Assembly (NCBI GenBank): GCA_038373865.1
Contig: JAXGGA010001708.1
Span: 1 to 64,000, forward strand
DNA from: Uloborus plumipes
Lineage: Eukaryota > Arthropoda > Arachnida > Araneae > Uloboridae
DNA: 64,000 nucleotides
Direction: 5' to 3'
Part shown: positions 13,813 to 24,168 of the stretch, piece after piece
Layout of the letters: each line of letters starts with the position of its first letter
How positions within the stretch are numbered: the stretch's first letter is position 1
Notes under the pieces: model-generated
The model's database searches: none
Told to the model about the DNA's origin: nothing
Seen by the model: the letters and a program-made list of their open reading frames with translations, nothing else
Made by a program: the position numbers and the translations under genes

Positions 13813-15051
13813 AATTTATAAACAACTCTCAAAAAGTAAACAGTTACATACCTAGTCAAACCCTTTAACATCCGTGGATCTTCATATATATTTCTGACGT
13901 TGCAGCGTCAAAACTAAAAACTTTCTTTTACCTCATTTGAAAGTACCAGTATATTTCTACCTCTTCTGTTCACGACGGTTCTTTCCTTTCCTCTATGACT
14001 AAGACCACATATGGCAGAACGAGTTGAATAATGCTTCGCCCCCGAACACAAAGCACGACTTTCTTTCACGAAATCAAGTTACGGTGCGGAACTACATTTA
14101 CACGTTGCCATTTCATCAGCGGGTTTGTAATTACAAAGCAATGCCTTATCCCATTTCATTAAACCAGCCGATTGAAAACGGTGACTTACGATTAATTGCT
14201 AAATATGATTTATTTATTTTTTCCGACCTCATTATTTGGGTGTGAGAACGGAAAGTGCAGTCATTTGTATCGTCAGCTTATTCTTAGTAGAAATTTATTG
14301 CTCTTAGCCGTCTGGCTAATTGAGTCAAATTAGGTTTCCATTAGTGAAATTAGAAATATAGCCTCGCAGAATGATGGAAGCCATAAAAAGATTTAGCTGA
14401 GTAACACCGAAGAAATGGCTTTTTAAAGGGAAACATTGCAATGATTACTCATATTTAGTTTTTTTTTTCCCGAGAGCAGATCTTGCTGTTAGATGTGTTA
14501 TCTGATTTTTTCGATGCACTTCGCATGAGAAAACTTTTAATTAATGAAGGTGTGAAATTCTTTATTCAAGAGCTGCTAATTGAAATAAATCGAAGTAGTT
14601 CGTGCAAGTATGTGATTATTTCCTTGAAAAATGTTGATTAACCATCTTGGCGGTAAGACCACGGTTACTCTACTCAGTACAACACTTCTACTCGCAATAA
14701 AGAATATACTTGCCCTCAAAGCTCATGTAATGACGTTTGCACTGAGTTTAAGGCTACAGTGGACATTTTTTTAAATTATTGATCTACATGTCTAAAATTT
14801 TGTGTGCTTGTATTATTGTATATTTGCTACATCTAAAAGCATAAAAAAACAAATTGGTGCAAAAACAATGAATACTTTTTTAAAAGTTCAAATTTCAAAT
14901 TTTTTTAACAAAATTTCAAAATGCTCCATGCTTCACAATTTTTTTTAAAACTTTGAATTTCCATTTAATTTCCAAACATTAGGCATGATTGTATAAATCA
15001 ATGCATTGCATGCAATATTTTATAATGTAGTTTATAAAAGATTGCATGTAA
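13813..15051. other. No gene; scattered homeodomain-type cores
   Basis: Unique-looking sequence, slightly GC-richer at 13980-14420. Several TAATTGA, TAATTAATGA and CTAATTGA cores occur at about 14190-14590. No open frame with protein-like composition is seen. Confidence 0.5.
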
Positions 15052-15352
15052 TAGTAAATTTAAAGCCCCGGATAGATTTAAAAAAAAAATGATTTTTGAA
15101 ACAAAATATCTTGCAATGGCAACTTAGATTTTTGTGCTATAGAAAGTGGTTAAGTGATCAAGAAATTAGGAAATCCGAGTTCTTCACCCATAAAACTCAC
15201 CTTGCATTGCAGAATCCGATTTCCTTTAATTGCCATCTATTTGAGAAAAAAAAAACTTTCAAATTTGTTTGGCATCCAAGATGTTATTTTAAGATATTTT
15301 GCTTCAAAAATCAATTTAAAAACATCTATCCGGGATTTAAAATTTACTACTA
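15052..15352. repeat. Imperfect inverted-repeat (MITE-like) element
   Basis: The left arm (about 15052-15112) and right arm (about 15291-15352) are inverted copies. Paired anchors are CCCGGATAGAT with ATCTATCCGGG, TGATTTTTGAAACAAAATAT with ATATTTTGCTTCAAAAATCA, and AGTAAATTTAAA with TTTAAAATTTACT. The spacer is about 180 bp. No target duplication could be assigned, so the superfamily is unknown. Confidence 0.6.
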
Positions 15353-15838
15353 GATGGCAAAGCGCCCTTAAAAATGATTTTTATTACATTGTTGATTTAA
15401 AATAAAAACTTTTAACAATTGATTTGTTAAAAAAATAATTATATCTCAATATCCCTAATACTTTATTCGTTTTCCTTACAGATGCGTAATGTAAGAGTAT
15501 TTTAGCTAAATTAATGTCCTGAGTAAAATTGACATCCAGTTTTTATGCATTAAGTTTTTCTAAGCTTAAACCATTAGTTGCAGTGCACCTAGTTATTCGA
15601 CGTTTTCAAGATCATGTACCTCAGAATGGCCCACATAGTTTTAAAGTTCGAGCAAAATAGTTTGATAAAATGCCATTCAGTATTTTATCGTCCAAAAATT
15701 AGCAAGACAAAGACACCACCAACTGACTTCCAATGTATGCCTCTTTCGCAATTTTCCCTGCTCTCATTTCTGTTAAAAAGGGTTTCGAATAAATATTTCG
15801 AACCTTCCGAATGCATAAAAGAACAGCATAATTAAGAA
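15353..15838. other. No gene recognised
   Basis: AT-rich sequence; overlapping open frames on both strands have no recognisable domains. Confidence 0.5.
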
Positions 15839-16120
15839 TCCCCCATTCCCTTCGAAATAAATATAGCGTATAATATACGAGCGCCATTAAAGGTGAAAGG
15901 CGGAACGCGCCATCTTTCCTCCCCCTCCCCTTATATAAGGGATCAGGAGTGGGGAGGGAAGGAAGGAGTGAAAACGCAGCGGCACACATTCTGTTAATTA
16001 TTGAAATTCGAGACTGTCGATCAGTCAGCATACTCAAGGGGTGTGGGTAAAAAGCTCTATCGATAGTACAGGACTGGAAGAATCCATTATGAATGAGGAG
16101 CATGCAAATTGAAACTTGCT
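15839..16120. promoter_or_regulatory. GC-richer block with a palindromic TATA motif
   Basis: This block is clearly GC-richer than its surroundings. At its centre CCTTATATAAGG (15929-15940) is a perfect palindrome containing TATATAA. It is flanked by CT-rich sequence on the left (CCTCCCCCTCCCC) and GGAGGGAAGGAAGG-like sequence on the right, so the whole is nearly mirror-complementary. It could serve as a TATA-type core promoter on either strand or as a regulatory element. A 134-codon minus-strand frame (15699-16103) covers it, but its sequence is unrecognised and I do not call it a gene. Confidence 0.3.
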
Positions 16121-16992
16121 GCTATACCCGGCAGTATCATTTATTCAAGTAAATTCCCCGAATTTAATATTTCGTGGACTTGAATTAGGCTTAGGAAGTG
16201 TTTTCTCTTTCTGTAGCTCTGTTTTTTATTAACTCATTTTCGGGATAAAATGTAACTCTATTTTTCCCATTTATTTTTTCTTTGCGAGAACGGCGGTGTA
16301 ATGTTCTCTGGTTGCAATTTCAGCTCCTGCGGTTGGTGGCGAATTCTAATGCCTGCGGTCATAAACACAAGATCCACAAAATGTTTTATTTTTTGATATT
16401 TTATTGTTATCACAGCAGAAAACTAACTGATATTAGAGTTCAGCAAACTGCAACGGGTGGCAATAAAATCTAAGCATATCTCGTAAATTTAACTTTTCTG
16501 TGTCTCAGCTTTTATTTATTAAAGAAAAAAAAGAGACTTTCTCTCGAAAAACACTTTCTATTTGGTTAAGGTAACAAATAAACATGTTATTAAATATTGA
16601 TTCGTGAAAAATATAAGTGAGAAACACGCATTGAACGATGAAAACAAAAATTATTTTTTCTTTTTAACAATTTAATCAACATATTAAAAGACAGAATTTA
16701 TTATTTATGCATGATAATGGATATTCTTTGATAAACTTGATTGCTTCTGCATCAGCTTTCGAATATTTTTTTATGAAACAAAAGTAAACAGTGTTTATGG
16801 TTTGTTCACCAATTGCTTGAATATAAATAACTAACCTATTAACAAAGTACCAATAACTGACTGCAATACAGTAATATACGCAAAATAAGCTGGGATATAA
16901 GGAAAACATATTGCTCCTACAAGTGATGTATATTTTTTCCATTTAAAAAATCGTCAGAAAATTGGAGCACTTAAGTATTGGGCAGGTGCATT
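16121..16992. other. No gene recognised
   Basis: AT-rich DNA. Only short frames without recognisable motifs. Confidence 0.55.
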
Positions 16993-17076
16993 AGTATATT
17001 AGAATTACTCTAGTATATTAGAATTACTCTAGTATATTAGAATTACTCTATTTCTTAGTATATTAGAATTACTCTA
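16993..17076 (+). repeat. Short tandem repeat, about 19-bp unit
   Basis: Four copies of TAGTATATTAGAATTACTC. The first three are contiguous; the fourth is separated by TATTTCT. The array runs into the hairpin at 17072-17123, whose first bases (CTCTATTTC) continue the repeat. Confidence 0.9.
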
Positions 17077-17123
17077 TTTCAATGCAAATGGGCTTCTAAA
17101 AGCCCATTTGCATTGAAATAGAG
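17072..17123. repeat. Perfect 24-bp hairpin, 4-nt loop
   Basis: Bases 17072-17095 (CTCTATTTCAATGCAAATGG followed by GCTT) pair without mismatch with 17100-17123; the loop is CTAA. The absence of mismatches points to recent origin or active maintenance. The perfect long stem is unlike an animal miRNA precursor, which normally carries bulges. Confidence 0.95.
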
Positions 17124-17373
17124 CCATACAAACTTGAACAGAGGTTTTTAGAGTTACCCAAAGTATTTAGTGTATGTCCAGGGGAAAAAAAACAAATTGT
17201 TAATAACTGTGCTACCCTTTTCTCAAAGGAACTGCATTCCAAAGAAGTTTTGAGAAAACAATTTTGTATACTCGCTCACATATTTTTAATAACATTAATG
17301 TTTTTTGAAAGGAACCCAACAACTCATCTTTTAAAGAGTTTCCAGCTGCATGACTTGAAATATATGGTATCTT

Positions 17374-17608
17374 ACTTGGGGTCTCAGTGGCCGAGCGGTC
17401 TAAGGCGTGTATAGCCGATAACTCTGAGACGGTGGGTTCGACTCCCACCCTCGCTCCGGATGTAATTTCCTTTCTTTGTGATGTAACTCTTTCATACATT
17501 GTATGTACAAGATATATGTAATAAAAATCATATGTAACGGAGGAAAAACACAAGATTGTAGTCCTCATCAAAAACCTGGGCATATAGCCCCAAACGAAAT
17601 GAAATGAA
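17374..17608 (+). mobile_element. tRNA-derived SINE
   Basis: The 5' part resembles a tRNA of the Ser/Leu type. It has an A box TGGCCGAGCGG (17388-17398) and a B box GGTTCGACTCC (17435-17445) inside a good T-arm (GTGGG/CCCAC). The acceptor halves do not pair and no proper anticodon arm forms, so it is not a functional tRNA. An unrelated body of about 150 bp follows and ends in a short (GAAAT)3 tail. A 12-bp direct repeat ATATGGTATCTT flanks it (17362-17373 and 17609-17620), the target duplication of LINE-mediated retroposition. The minus-strand open frame across it (17212-17583) is spurious. Confidence 0.85.
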
Positions 17609-17620
17609 ATATGGTATCTT

Positions 17621-19005
17621 TTATTTACAACGTGTTTGCTTCAAACGTTGTTTTTATTGCTACTTTTTTAGCCATTGATGCATTCGATTGAAAAGTTCAT
17701 TTTTACGAGTATAGGTTTTTTGAGATGTTTCTGTTGCAGCTTAAACTGACCATATACAAACCGTTTTTAACGTCAGTTATATTAATTGTAATGGATTTAA
17801 GATGATCGTTGATTTTCTTTAACAATTTAGTTTTAGTGAAGGAAAAGAAAATATTCAAGTCGAACTGCAACCGCAAATCTGTGTAAGAAAAACTTATGCA
17901 TTTGAAAAAACTAATACCTAAAGCACCTTCTGTATCTAATAACAAAATGCAGATATTGCGATGTATTTGATAGCAGACGAGTATTCAAAATGTTGTACAC
18001 TTATAAAGATTTTTTTAAAGTGTAACTATGACATTTTAGATTCACTATGTTAGATTCACTAGTGTTGCGATTATTTTTATTTACGAGCAAATCATGTTTA
18101 TTATTCTATTCGTATTAAAAAAAATCAGATAATGTCATACAAATTGATAATACTATAAAAATTTACTATTCTAAAGAAAAAACCTGCCATTTTCATCTTG
18201 TTAAATGTTTTGTTAGTTCAGATTTAACAAACTGAAAACAGGTGCGTGACCATTGTATTTATTTTCTCACATTATTATAAAGGCTAAATTTTCAGTGATT
18301 GAATACAATTTCAAAAAAATGTCAAAATCTACTCATTTCGTTATCTAAATGCATATTCAGATAATAGTAAATATAACATTGAAATTTCTTTCAAATTACT
18401 ATTGAAATTCAAATACTTTTGACATGCATTGCAGTGGGCAAGCAAATAATAGTATCTACAAAAATGCATTTTTGGGATAGTAAAAAAACGCCTTTTTTAT
18501 GTCTTACAAAAATTAATAAAATATTGAAATTTGAATTTAGGCCATTCTATACGTTTGTATCGGTATTTATTTTGGCTAGACTATTTTTTTTCGATTTGTA
18601 AAAGCAGATTTAGATATGTAAAAGCAGATACTGCTGTTTATCTTCCTTTTTCGCAGTGTAATTCATAGGTACTACTGAGTGGTAGTTGGCAGTAACTGCA
18701 TAATATACAATTCAATTTCCAGTAAACCCACTTGAAAATTATTACTTTTACGTTTTATTGCTCTATATGTGTTTGCAGTAATATTTTCTATATGAAAGAA
18801 ACTTCTACACTAATGTCATCACTTGCGTCATATATGTATGATTGGCTATTGCTTTTGAATTTACTCGCAAAGTTATCCTGGCTCCAATGGTTTATTTTGC
18901 ATAACTGTAGATTAGTTTTAAGTTTATATAAAAGGTATTACTAAATAAAAGTTCGTGGTAAATTTGCTTTTTTATTTACTTTTTACTTTCTGGATTGCTA
19001 TCTAG
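17621..19005. other. No gene recognised
   Basis: AT-rich spacer between the SINE and the composite element; only chance frames. Confidence 0.55.
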
Positions 19006-19328
19006 CACTAGAACCGCGGAAGGGGTCAATTTGACCCAAAGCGAAGTTCAATTTACCACCACGCGAAAAGTATGAATCGAAGAAACAATTCCTTTTATGA
19101 CTTTTAATTATTTGACGGGAAGAGTGTTTTTCCAGATTTAAAAATTTTTGGCATTACTATTTTTTTAGTAATTAGCACTTATACCTAGAACCGCGGTGAG
19201 GGTCAATATGACCCTCGAGAAATATTGAAGCACTAATGACTAAAAACGTACATTTTCTGGTCAGCAACTGTAACATATTTCTTCCTCACTTAAGAATTTC
19301 TGAAATGGAATACATAGGCAGTGATTTA

Positions 19329-19512
19329 GCAGGAGAGGGGTTGGGGGGGGGGGGGCAATGACCCCTCCCCTCCAAATTTGAAGAATTTATGTTTTTACAT
19401 ATAATCCGGTGTTGTTTTCAGATAAAATTTGTATTCAGCACGCACCCAATTCCCCCCCCCCCCTTGAAAAATTAGAAATGGTGGGGCGGGGGGGGGGGGG
19501 TCCCTAGCCAAT
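19329..19512. repeat. G-run / C-run low-complexity block
   Basis: It contains G13 near 19343-19356, C12-13 near 19453-19466 and G12 near 19488-19500, with short inverted flanks (GGAGAGGGGT against ACCCCTCCCC). The phrase is reminiscent of the G-run at 38631-38660. It has G-quadruplex potential on both strands. Confidence 0.85.
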
Positions 19513-19540
19513 TCCCTTGGACTGAAACATAAGCATTTGA

Positions 19541-19830
19541 TCGGTTGGTTTTGAGCATTATGATTGGTTTGAAACTCAGGCTACGTTTGAACGCGATAAA
19601 AAAATTACAAGGGAAATATTTTATTCTGTATATAAGAAATACTCCCGTAATCAGACTGTCCGGGAAGCTATAAAATATTCAAAACAATTATCTATGAAGT
19701 ATTTAGAATGTCATGGTAATGATGAAATTGTTTTACTTTTGAGAAGTTGAAAGTAAAGATTACTGGTGATGCCCTTGTAAACGCTGTTCTTTCTCATCGC
19801 AGAAATTATGAAAACATATTGAACTTTTAA
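19541..19830 (+). pseudogene. Decayed coding relic, possibly Gag-like
   Basis: An open frame of 69 codons (19541-19750) has balanced, protein-like composition (W, H, E, Q and D well represented), unlike the chance frames around it. It ends in TGA, but an overlapping frame from 19741 continues sensibly for 29 codons (containing KITGDALVNAVLSHRRNYE). This implies a one-base frameshift. A further fragment containing QRGESFELISHWNKRY lies at about 19920-19968. The order K-x-x-G-x-A, then Q-x-x-E-S, resembles the capsid region of retrotransposon Gag proteins. That assignment is inference. No LTR, protease or polymerase is seen nearby. Confidence 0.35.
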
Positions 19831-20346
19831 AAAAATAATTAGGAAAAAATACACGTACGGATAGAAATTTTAAAATTAAATCAACAATAATATTTAAAGT
19901 GAGAAAATAGTAATTTGACAAAGAGGAGAAAGTTTTGAACTTATTTCACATTGGAACAAAAGATACGATTTTTGAAGGAAGAAGGGGCCAACACCCAATA
20001 CTAAACGCAGTATTATCCACAACAGTCAGTTACGTGTTTTTATTCTTGTTATAAAGAAATTGATATTGAAGTGCATAAGGAAATGCACGGAAGAAGAAAC
20101 ATATCGGCTGCTAAATATCATTGAAGTAAAGCGAAAAGACGTAACGTAAGAGCACACGCACCGTAAATCACTGATCTGGCCTACTACAAATAAGTAACAT
20201 TGGAGGAAATAAATATTTTTATATCAATTTTGACATACCTAAAATATTTTATGCAAAAAACCTCCAACTTCATAATTTGAGACCAAAGGAATGCAGATCA
20301 TATTTTTTCCAGAATAGTCCGTTTGCATACTTAAGGAAAAAGACCC

Positions 20347-23343
20347 TCCGTGGGAAATTTGATGAGGAAATTGTGGGACCAATTTTAATGCATTCCTTAT
20401 GGCCTATATAACTATGCCTCACCAGGTGTTTTTCTTGAATTCGTGTCAGACGGCCTGTATGACGTCATCAATCCAAGATGGCGGCTTTACACTTCATACT
20501 GATAAGTATTTGCAATTATGTCTCAATTTTGGGGTATTTCGTGACAATTTTTGGTGAATTTACTTGTTTAATATTCTATTACTATTATTATCATGAGTTT
20601 ACTTAAAATATTTATTTTATTTTTTTATTAACTTTTTTTTTTTTTTAATTTTTTTCGGATAAATCTTTTTTATATCTTGCCATTCCGAATAAACTAGTTT
20701 AAACGTGCTTCGGGTGAGTTTTCGTAAAAAAATACTGTTAATTTTAAAACTAAAATTACTAAACCTTATTTCAGTTGAACCTCGTTAGTTCGAATACGCT
20801 TTTACGAATCACGGCTAAAGCGAATTACATTTGCGATCCTATAGTCCGTGGAGTTAGTGCAAAAATATTTCACTTCCGGACACCAGTCTGAAATTTTATG
20901 TGGGGCTTATATTCACATAGGAGGGCAAAAAAACGCCGAGAGACACTTGATCGGAGGTCAAGGTCATTCCTGCGATGACGTCATCGAAATGGCCGCTTTT
21001 ACAGGTAAATACGTTCGTTTAACTGCTTAAAACTCCATCATAGATTGAAATATTGCAAAACTCAAATATATCATCTGAAAGCTCTAAAAAAGAGCTATTT
21101 AGAAAGATTTAATTTTTCTTTCTGGGGTCAAGGTCCCACCTGTAATGACGTCATCAAAATGGCCGCTTTTACAGGTAAATACGTTTGTTTAACTCCCCCT
21201 AAAACTCCGTCATAGATTTAAACATTTCAAAACTCAACTATATCATCTGAAAGTACTTTAAAAGATCTACTTAGAAAGATTGAATTTTTCTTTCACAATT
21301 TTCAGCTCTTAAATCCGCGTCAGTGGGGATGGAAAGAAATTGGCGATGAGCTTGAACCCCTTTGGTTTTCAAACCCTGAAATAACAATGGATAAATTACG
21401 AGAACTAATATCATGCAAATGCAAAGAAATGTGTACTCGATGTAGATGTATCAAATCATGTCTAAATTGTACACTTCTTAGCAGCTGTGAAAGCCAGTGC
21501 AATACCTGAAACATTCTTAAAAAAAATCAGTTTTCCTTGTATAACAGAGTTAATTTTTTTGTATTAAAACGTGTATTTTTTCCGTATTTCTTTTATATAA
21601 TTGAAATGCAAGCATTTTTGACACAATTATTGATGCCGATAATATTAGTTACATCTCAGCTTCATTAGGAGCTTTGACTCTGCTTGTTTCTGCATTGCAA
21701 CATCTGTTACATTCAATATCTACATAAAATACCGATAAATAGTTCGTAAGTAATAAAATTGGAAAAAAAAAATTATAATGCATGCATCACAACGAAATTT
21801 TTACCTTAAAGTCGGAAAATACAAAGAAATTGTCTTTTTTATAAATTTTCAATTTAAAATTGTTATAACCTATCAACTATTTGTCTTAGAAAATAAAACC
21901 AAGTACTATAAAATAGCTCTTTTAAAGCACTTTCGGATGATATATTTCAGTTTTGCAATATTTAAATCTATGATGGACTTTTAAACAGTTACATGAACGC
22001 ATTTACCTGTAAAAGCGGCCATTTTGATGACGTCATCACAGGTGTGCCCTTGACCTCAGAAAGAAAAATTAAACCTTTCTAAATAGCTCTTTTCAAGCGC
22101 TTTCAGATGATAGATTTGAGTTTTGCAATATTTCAATCTATGATGGAGTTTTAAGCAGATAAACGAACGTAATTACCTGTAAAAGCAGCCATTTTGATGA
22201 CGTCATCACAGGTGTGCCCTTGACCTCAGAAAGAAAAATTAAATCTTTCTAAATAGATCTTTTAAAGAGGTTTCAGATGACATGTTTGAGTTTTGCAAAA
22301 TTTCAATCTATGATGGAGTTTTAAGCAGTTAAACGAACGTATTTACCTGTAAAAGCGGCCATTTTGATGACGTCATCACAGGTGTGCCCTTGACCTCAGA
22401 AATAAAAATTAAATCTTTCTAAATAGATCTTTTCAAGCGCTTTCAGATGATACATTTGAGTTTTTTCATTTTTGAGTCTATGATGGAGTTTCAGGGGGAG
22501 TTAAACAACCGTATTTACCTGTAAAAGCGACCATTTTGATGACGTCATTACAGGTGGGACCTTAACCTTAGAAAGAAAAATTAAATCTTTCTAAATAGCT
22601 CTTTTTTAGAGCTTTCAGATGATATATTTGAGTTTTGCCATATTTCAATCTATGATGGAGTTTTAAGCAGTTAAACGAACGTATTTACCTGTAAATGCGA
22701 CCATTTCGATGACGTCATCACAGGAATGACCTTGACCTCCGATCAAGTGTCTCCCGGCGTTTTTTTGCCCTCCTATGTGAATATAAGCCCCACATAAAAT
22801 TTCAGATTGGTATCCGGAAGTGAAATAGTTTTTCACTAACTCCACGGACTATAGGATCGCAAATGTAGTTCGCTTTAGCCGTCATTCGTTATAAGCGAGT
22901 GCGAACTAACGAGGTTCAACTGAAATAAGGTTTAGTAATTTTAGTTTTAAAATTAACAGTATTTTTTTGCGAAAATTCACCCGAAGCACGTTTAAACTAG
23001 TTTATTCGGAATGGCAAAATATAAAAAAGATTTATCCGAAAAATTAAGAAAAAAATAGTTAATAAAAAATTAAAATAAATATTTTAAGTAAACTCATAAT
23101 AATAATAGTAATAGAATATTAAACAAGTAAATTCACCAAAAATTGTCACGAAATACCCAAAAATTGAGACATAATTGCAAATACTTATCAGTGTACAGTG
23201 CAAAGCCGCCATCTTGGATTGATGACGTCATACAGGCCGTCTGACACGAATTCAAGAAAAACACCCGGTGAGGCATAGTTGTATAGGCCATAAGGAATGC
23301 ATTAAAATTGGTCCCACAATTTCCTCATCAAATTTCCCACGGA
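20347..23343. repeat. 3-kb foldback with about 171-bp tandem units
   Basis: The left arm (20347 to about 21295) and right arm (about 22400-23343) are inverted copies of about 0.95 kb at high identity. For example TCCGTGGGAAATTTGATGAG starts the left arm, and its reverse complement ends the right. Inside are tandem units of about 171 bp: two on the left (TGACGTCA at 20976 and 21146) and five on the right (22028, 22198, 22368, 22540, 22710). The array is therefore asymmetric by three units. Outer copies of TGACGTCATCAATCCAAGAT-type sequence are at 20460 and 23223. Matching 60-codon frames (20848-21030 plus; 22663-22845 minus) exist only because the arms are copies. The centre (about 21296-22000) is unique and holds an exon-like segment. 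Confidence 0.85.
21306..21509 (+). pseudogene. Terminal-exon-like segment with Cys-rich (CXC-like) C terminus
   Basis: A 67-codon frame begins right after a good splice acceptor (TTTTTCTTTCACAATTTTCAG, 21285-21305) and ends at TGA (21507-21509). It has no usual start codon at its 5' end, as expected of a 3' terminal exon. The product starts LLNPRQWGWKEIGDELEPLW and ends in a Cys-rich tail with ISCKCKEMCTRCRC, then CLNC and C-x3-C. The order N-P-x-x-W-G-W, then L-x-P-W, then I-S-C-x-C-K-x-x-C matches a C-terminal module I know from many uncharacterised arthropod proteins, often mobile-element related and sometimes annotated as tesmin/TSO1-like. Upstream exons were not found. It may be the last exon of the foldback's own gene or a captured host exon; its activity is unknown. 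I label it pseudogene because no complete gene is visible. Confidence 0.55.
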
Positions 23344-24168
23344 ATGTAGTATGCCCCCCTACTAGAATGCATTGCTAAGAAACTAAGTTCATGGAATGAT
23401 GAGCGTTTTACGCATTGACATAAAATAGGAGCAGCTTTTACGTAATATTTTTGCATCTTGATGGCAATCTATTATTTGATTTTATGTAAAACTATAATAG
23501 AAAAATTTGCTAGTAGGCACCACTTCAAGACTTGATTGGAAAATCATGAGAAAATTTTGTTCTTTCTCATTAAAAGTAAATAAATTAATAAATATAGGTA
23601 GCAAACTCTAGTGTGTGACGCAACAAATGGAAACGACAGACAACCGCAAATTAAATGCAAACAAGACAGATTCCAAAGTGAAATTGTAAAAATAAAATTG
23701 TAAATATCTGTTCAAAGTACCAAGTTCTTATTTGTGCAAAGTATACAAAGCATACTTTTACGTTTCATTCACAACTCATTCTGTAAACTGCCAATTATTT
23801 TCATAACTATAAATAACTGAAAATTTCTTATTACTGTTTTTAAATATAGCTTAACATATTGAACCACTTACTCTATTTTACCATTTAAAATAGCAAATGT
23901 ATGTATATTTGTTGGATATACGTTATTATAATCAAAGTAATAAAAATTTTAAAAATCCTATATTGTAATAAACAAATCGTTGATAACTGTTGTTTTATAC
24001 AAATAATTTAACAAGAATTCTAAGAAATATTAATTATTACTCTTTTAAAAAATATTTCAGTTAGCTGAACTAAGCGTTTGCGCTTATTTCATTGAACTAC
24101 TAGCTGGGGTCAAAATGACCCCTTCCGCGGTTCTAGGTATATCGAAATTCCCGCGATTCTAGTGTTAA

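Larger units (their letters stand above)
19006..24164. mobile_element. 5.16-kb composite with piggyBac-like ends
   Basis: The left end (from 19006) begins CACTAGAACCGCGGAAGGGG, and the right end (to 24164), read on the minus strand, begins CACTAGAATCGCGGGAATTT; both continue into CTAGAACCGCGG and GGGTCA...TGACCC motifs. TTAA follows the right end (24165-24168), the target of piggyBac superfamily elements; the left flank reads CTAG and appears mutated. The terminal motif is repeated inside each end (second left copy at about 19183-19220). The interior has G-runs, a decayed coding relic (19541-19830) and a large foldback (20347-23343). It may be one element carrying others, or two solo elements of one family flanking unrelated DNA. 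Confidence 0.55.

Noticed and set aside
17383..17456. A functional tRNA-Ser/Leu gene
   Set aside because: A and B boxes are good, but the acceptor stem does not pair, no anticodon arm forms, and tail plus target duplication show a SINE.
17212..17583. A 123-codon minus-strand gene
   Set aside because: It spans the SINE and its flanks; the open frame is a by-product of the tRNA-like sequence.
20848..21030. A conserved 60-residue protein encoded twice (also 22663-22845, minus)
   Set aside because: The two frames match because they lie in the inverted arms of one foldback; differences do not favour synonymous sites as far as I can see, and no family is recognised.
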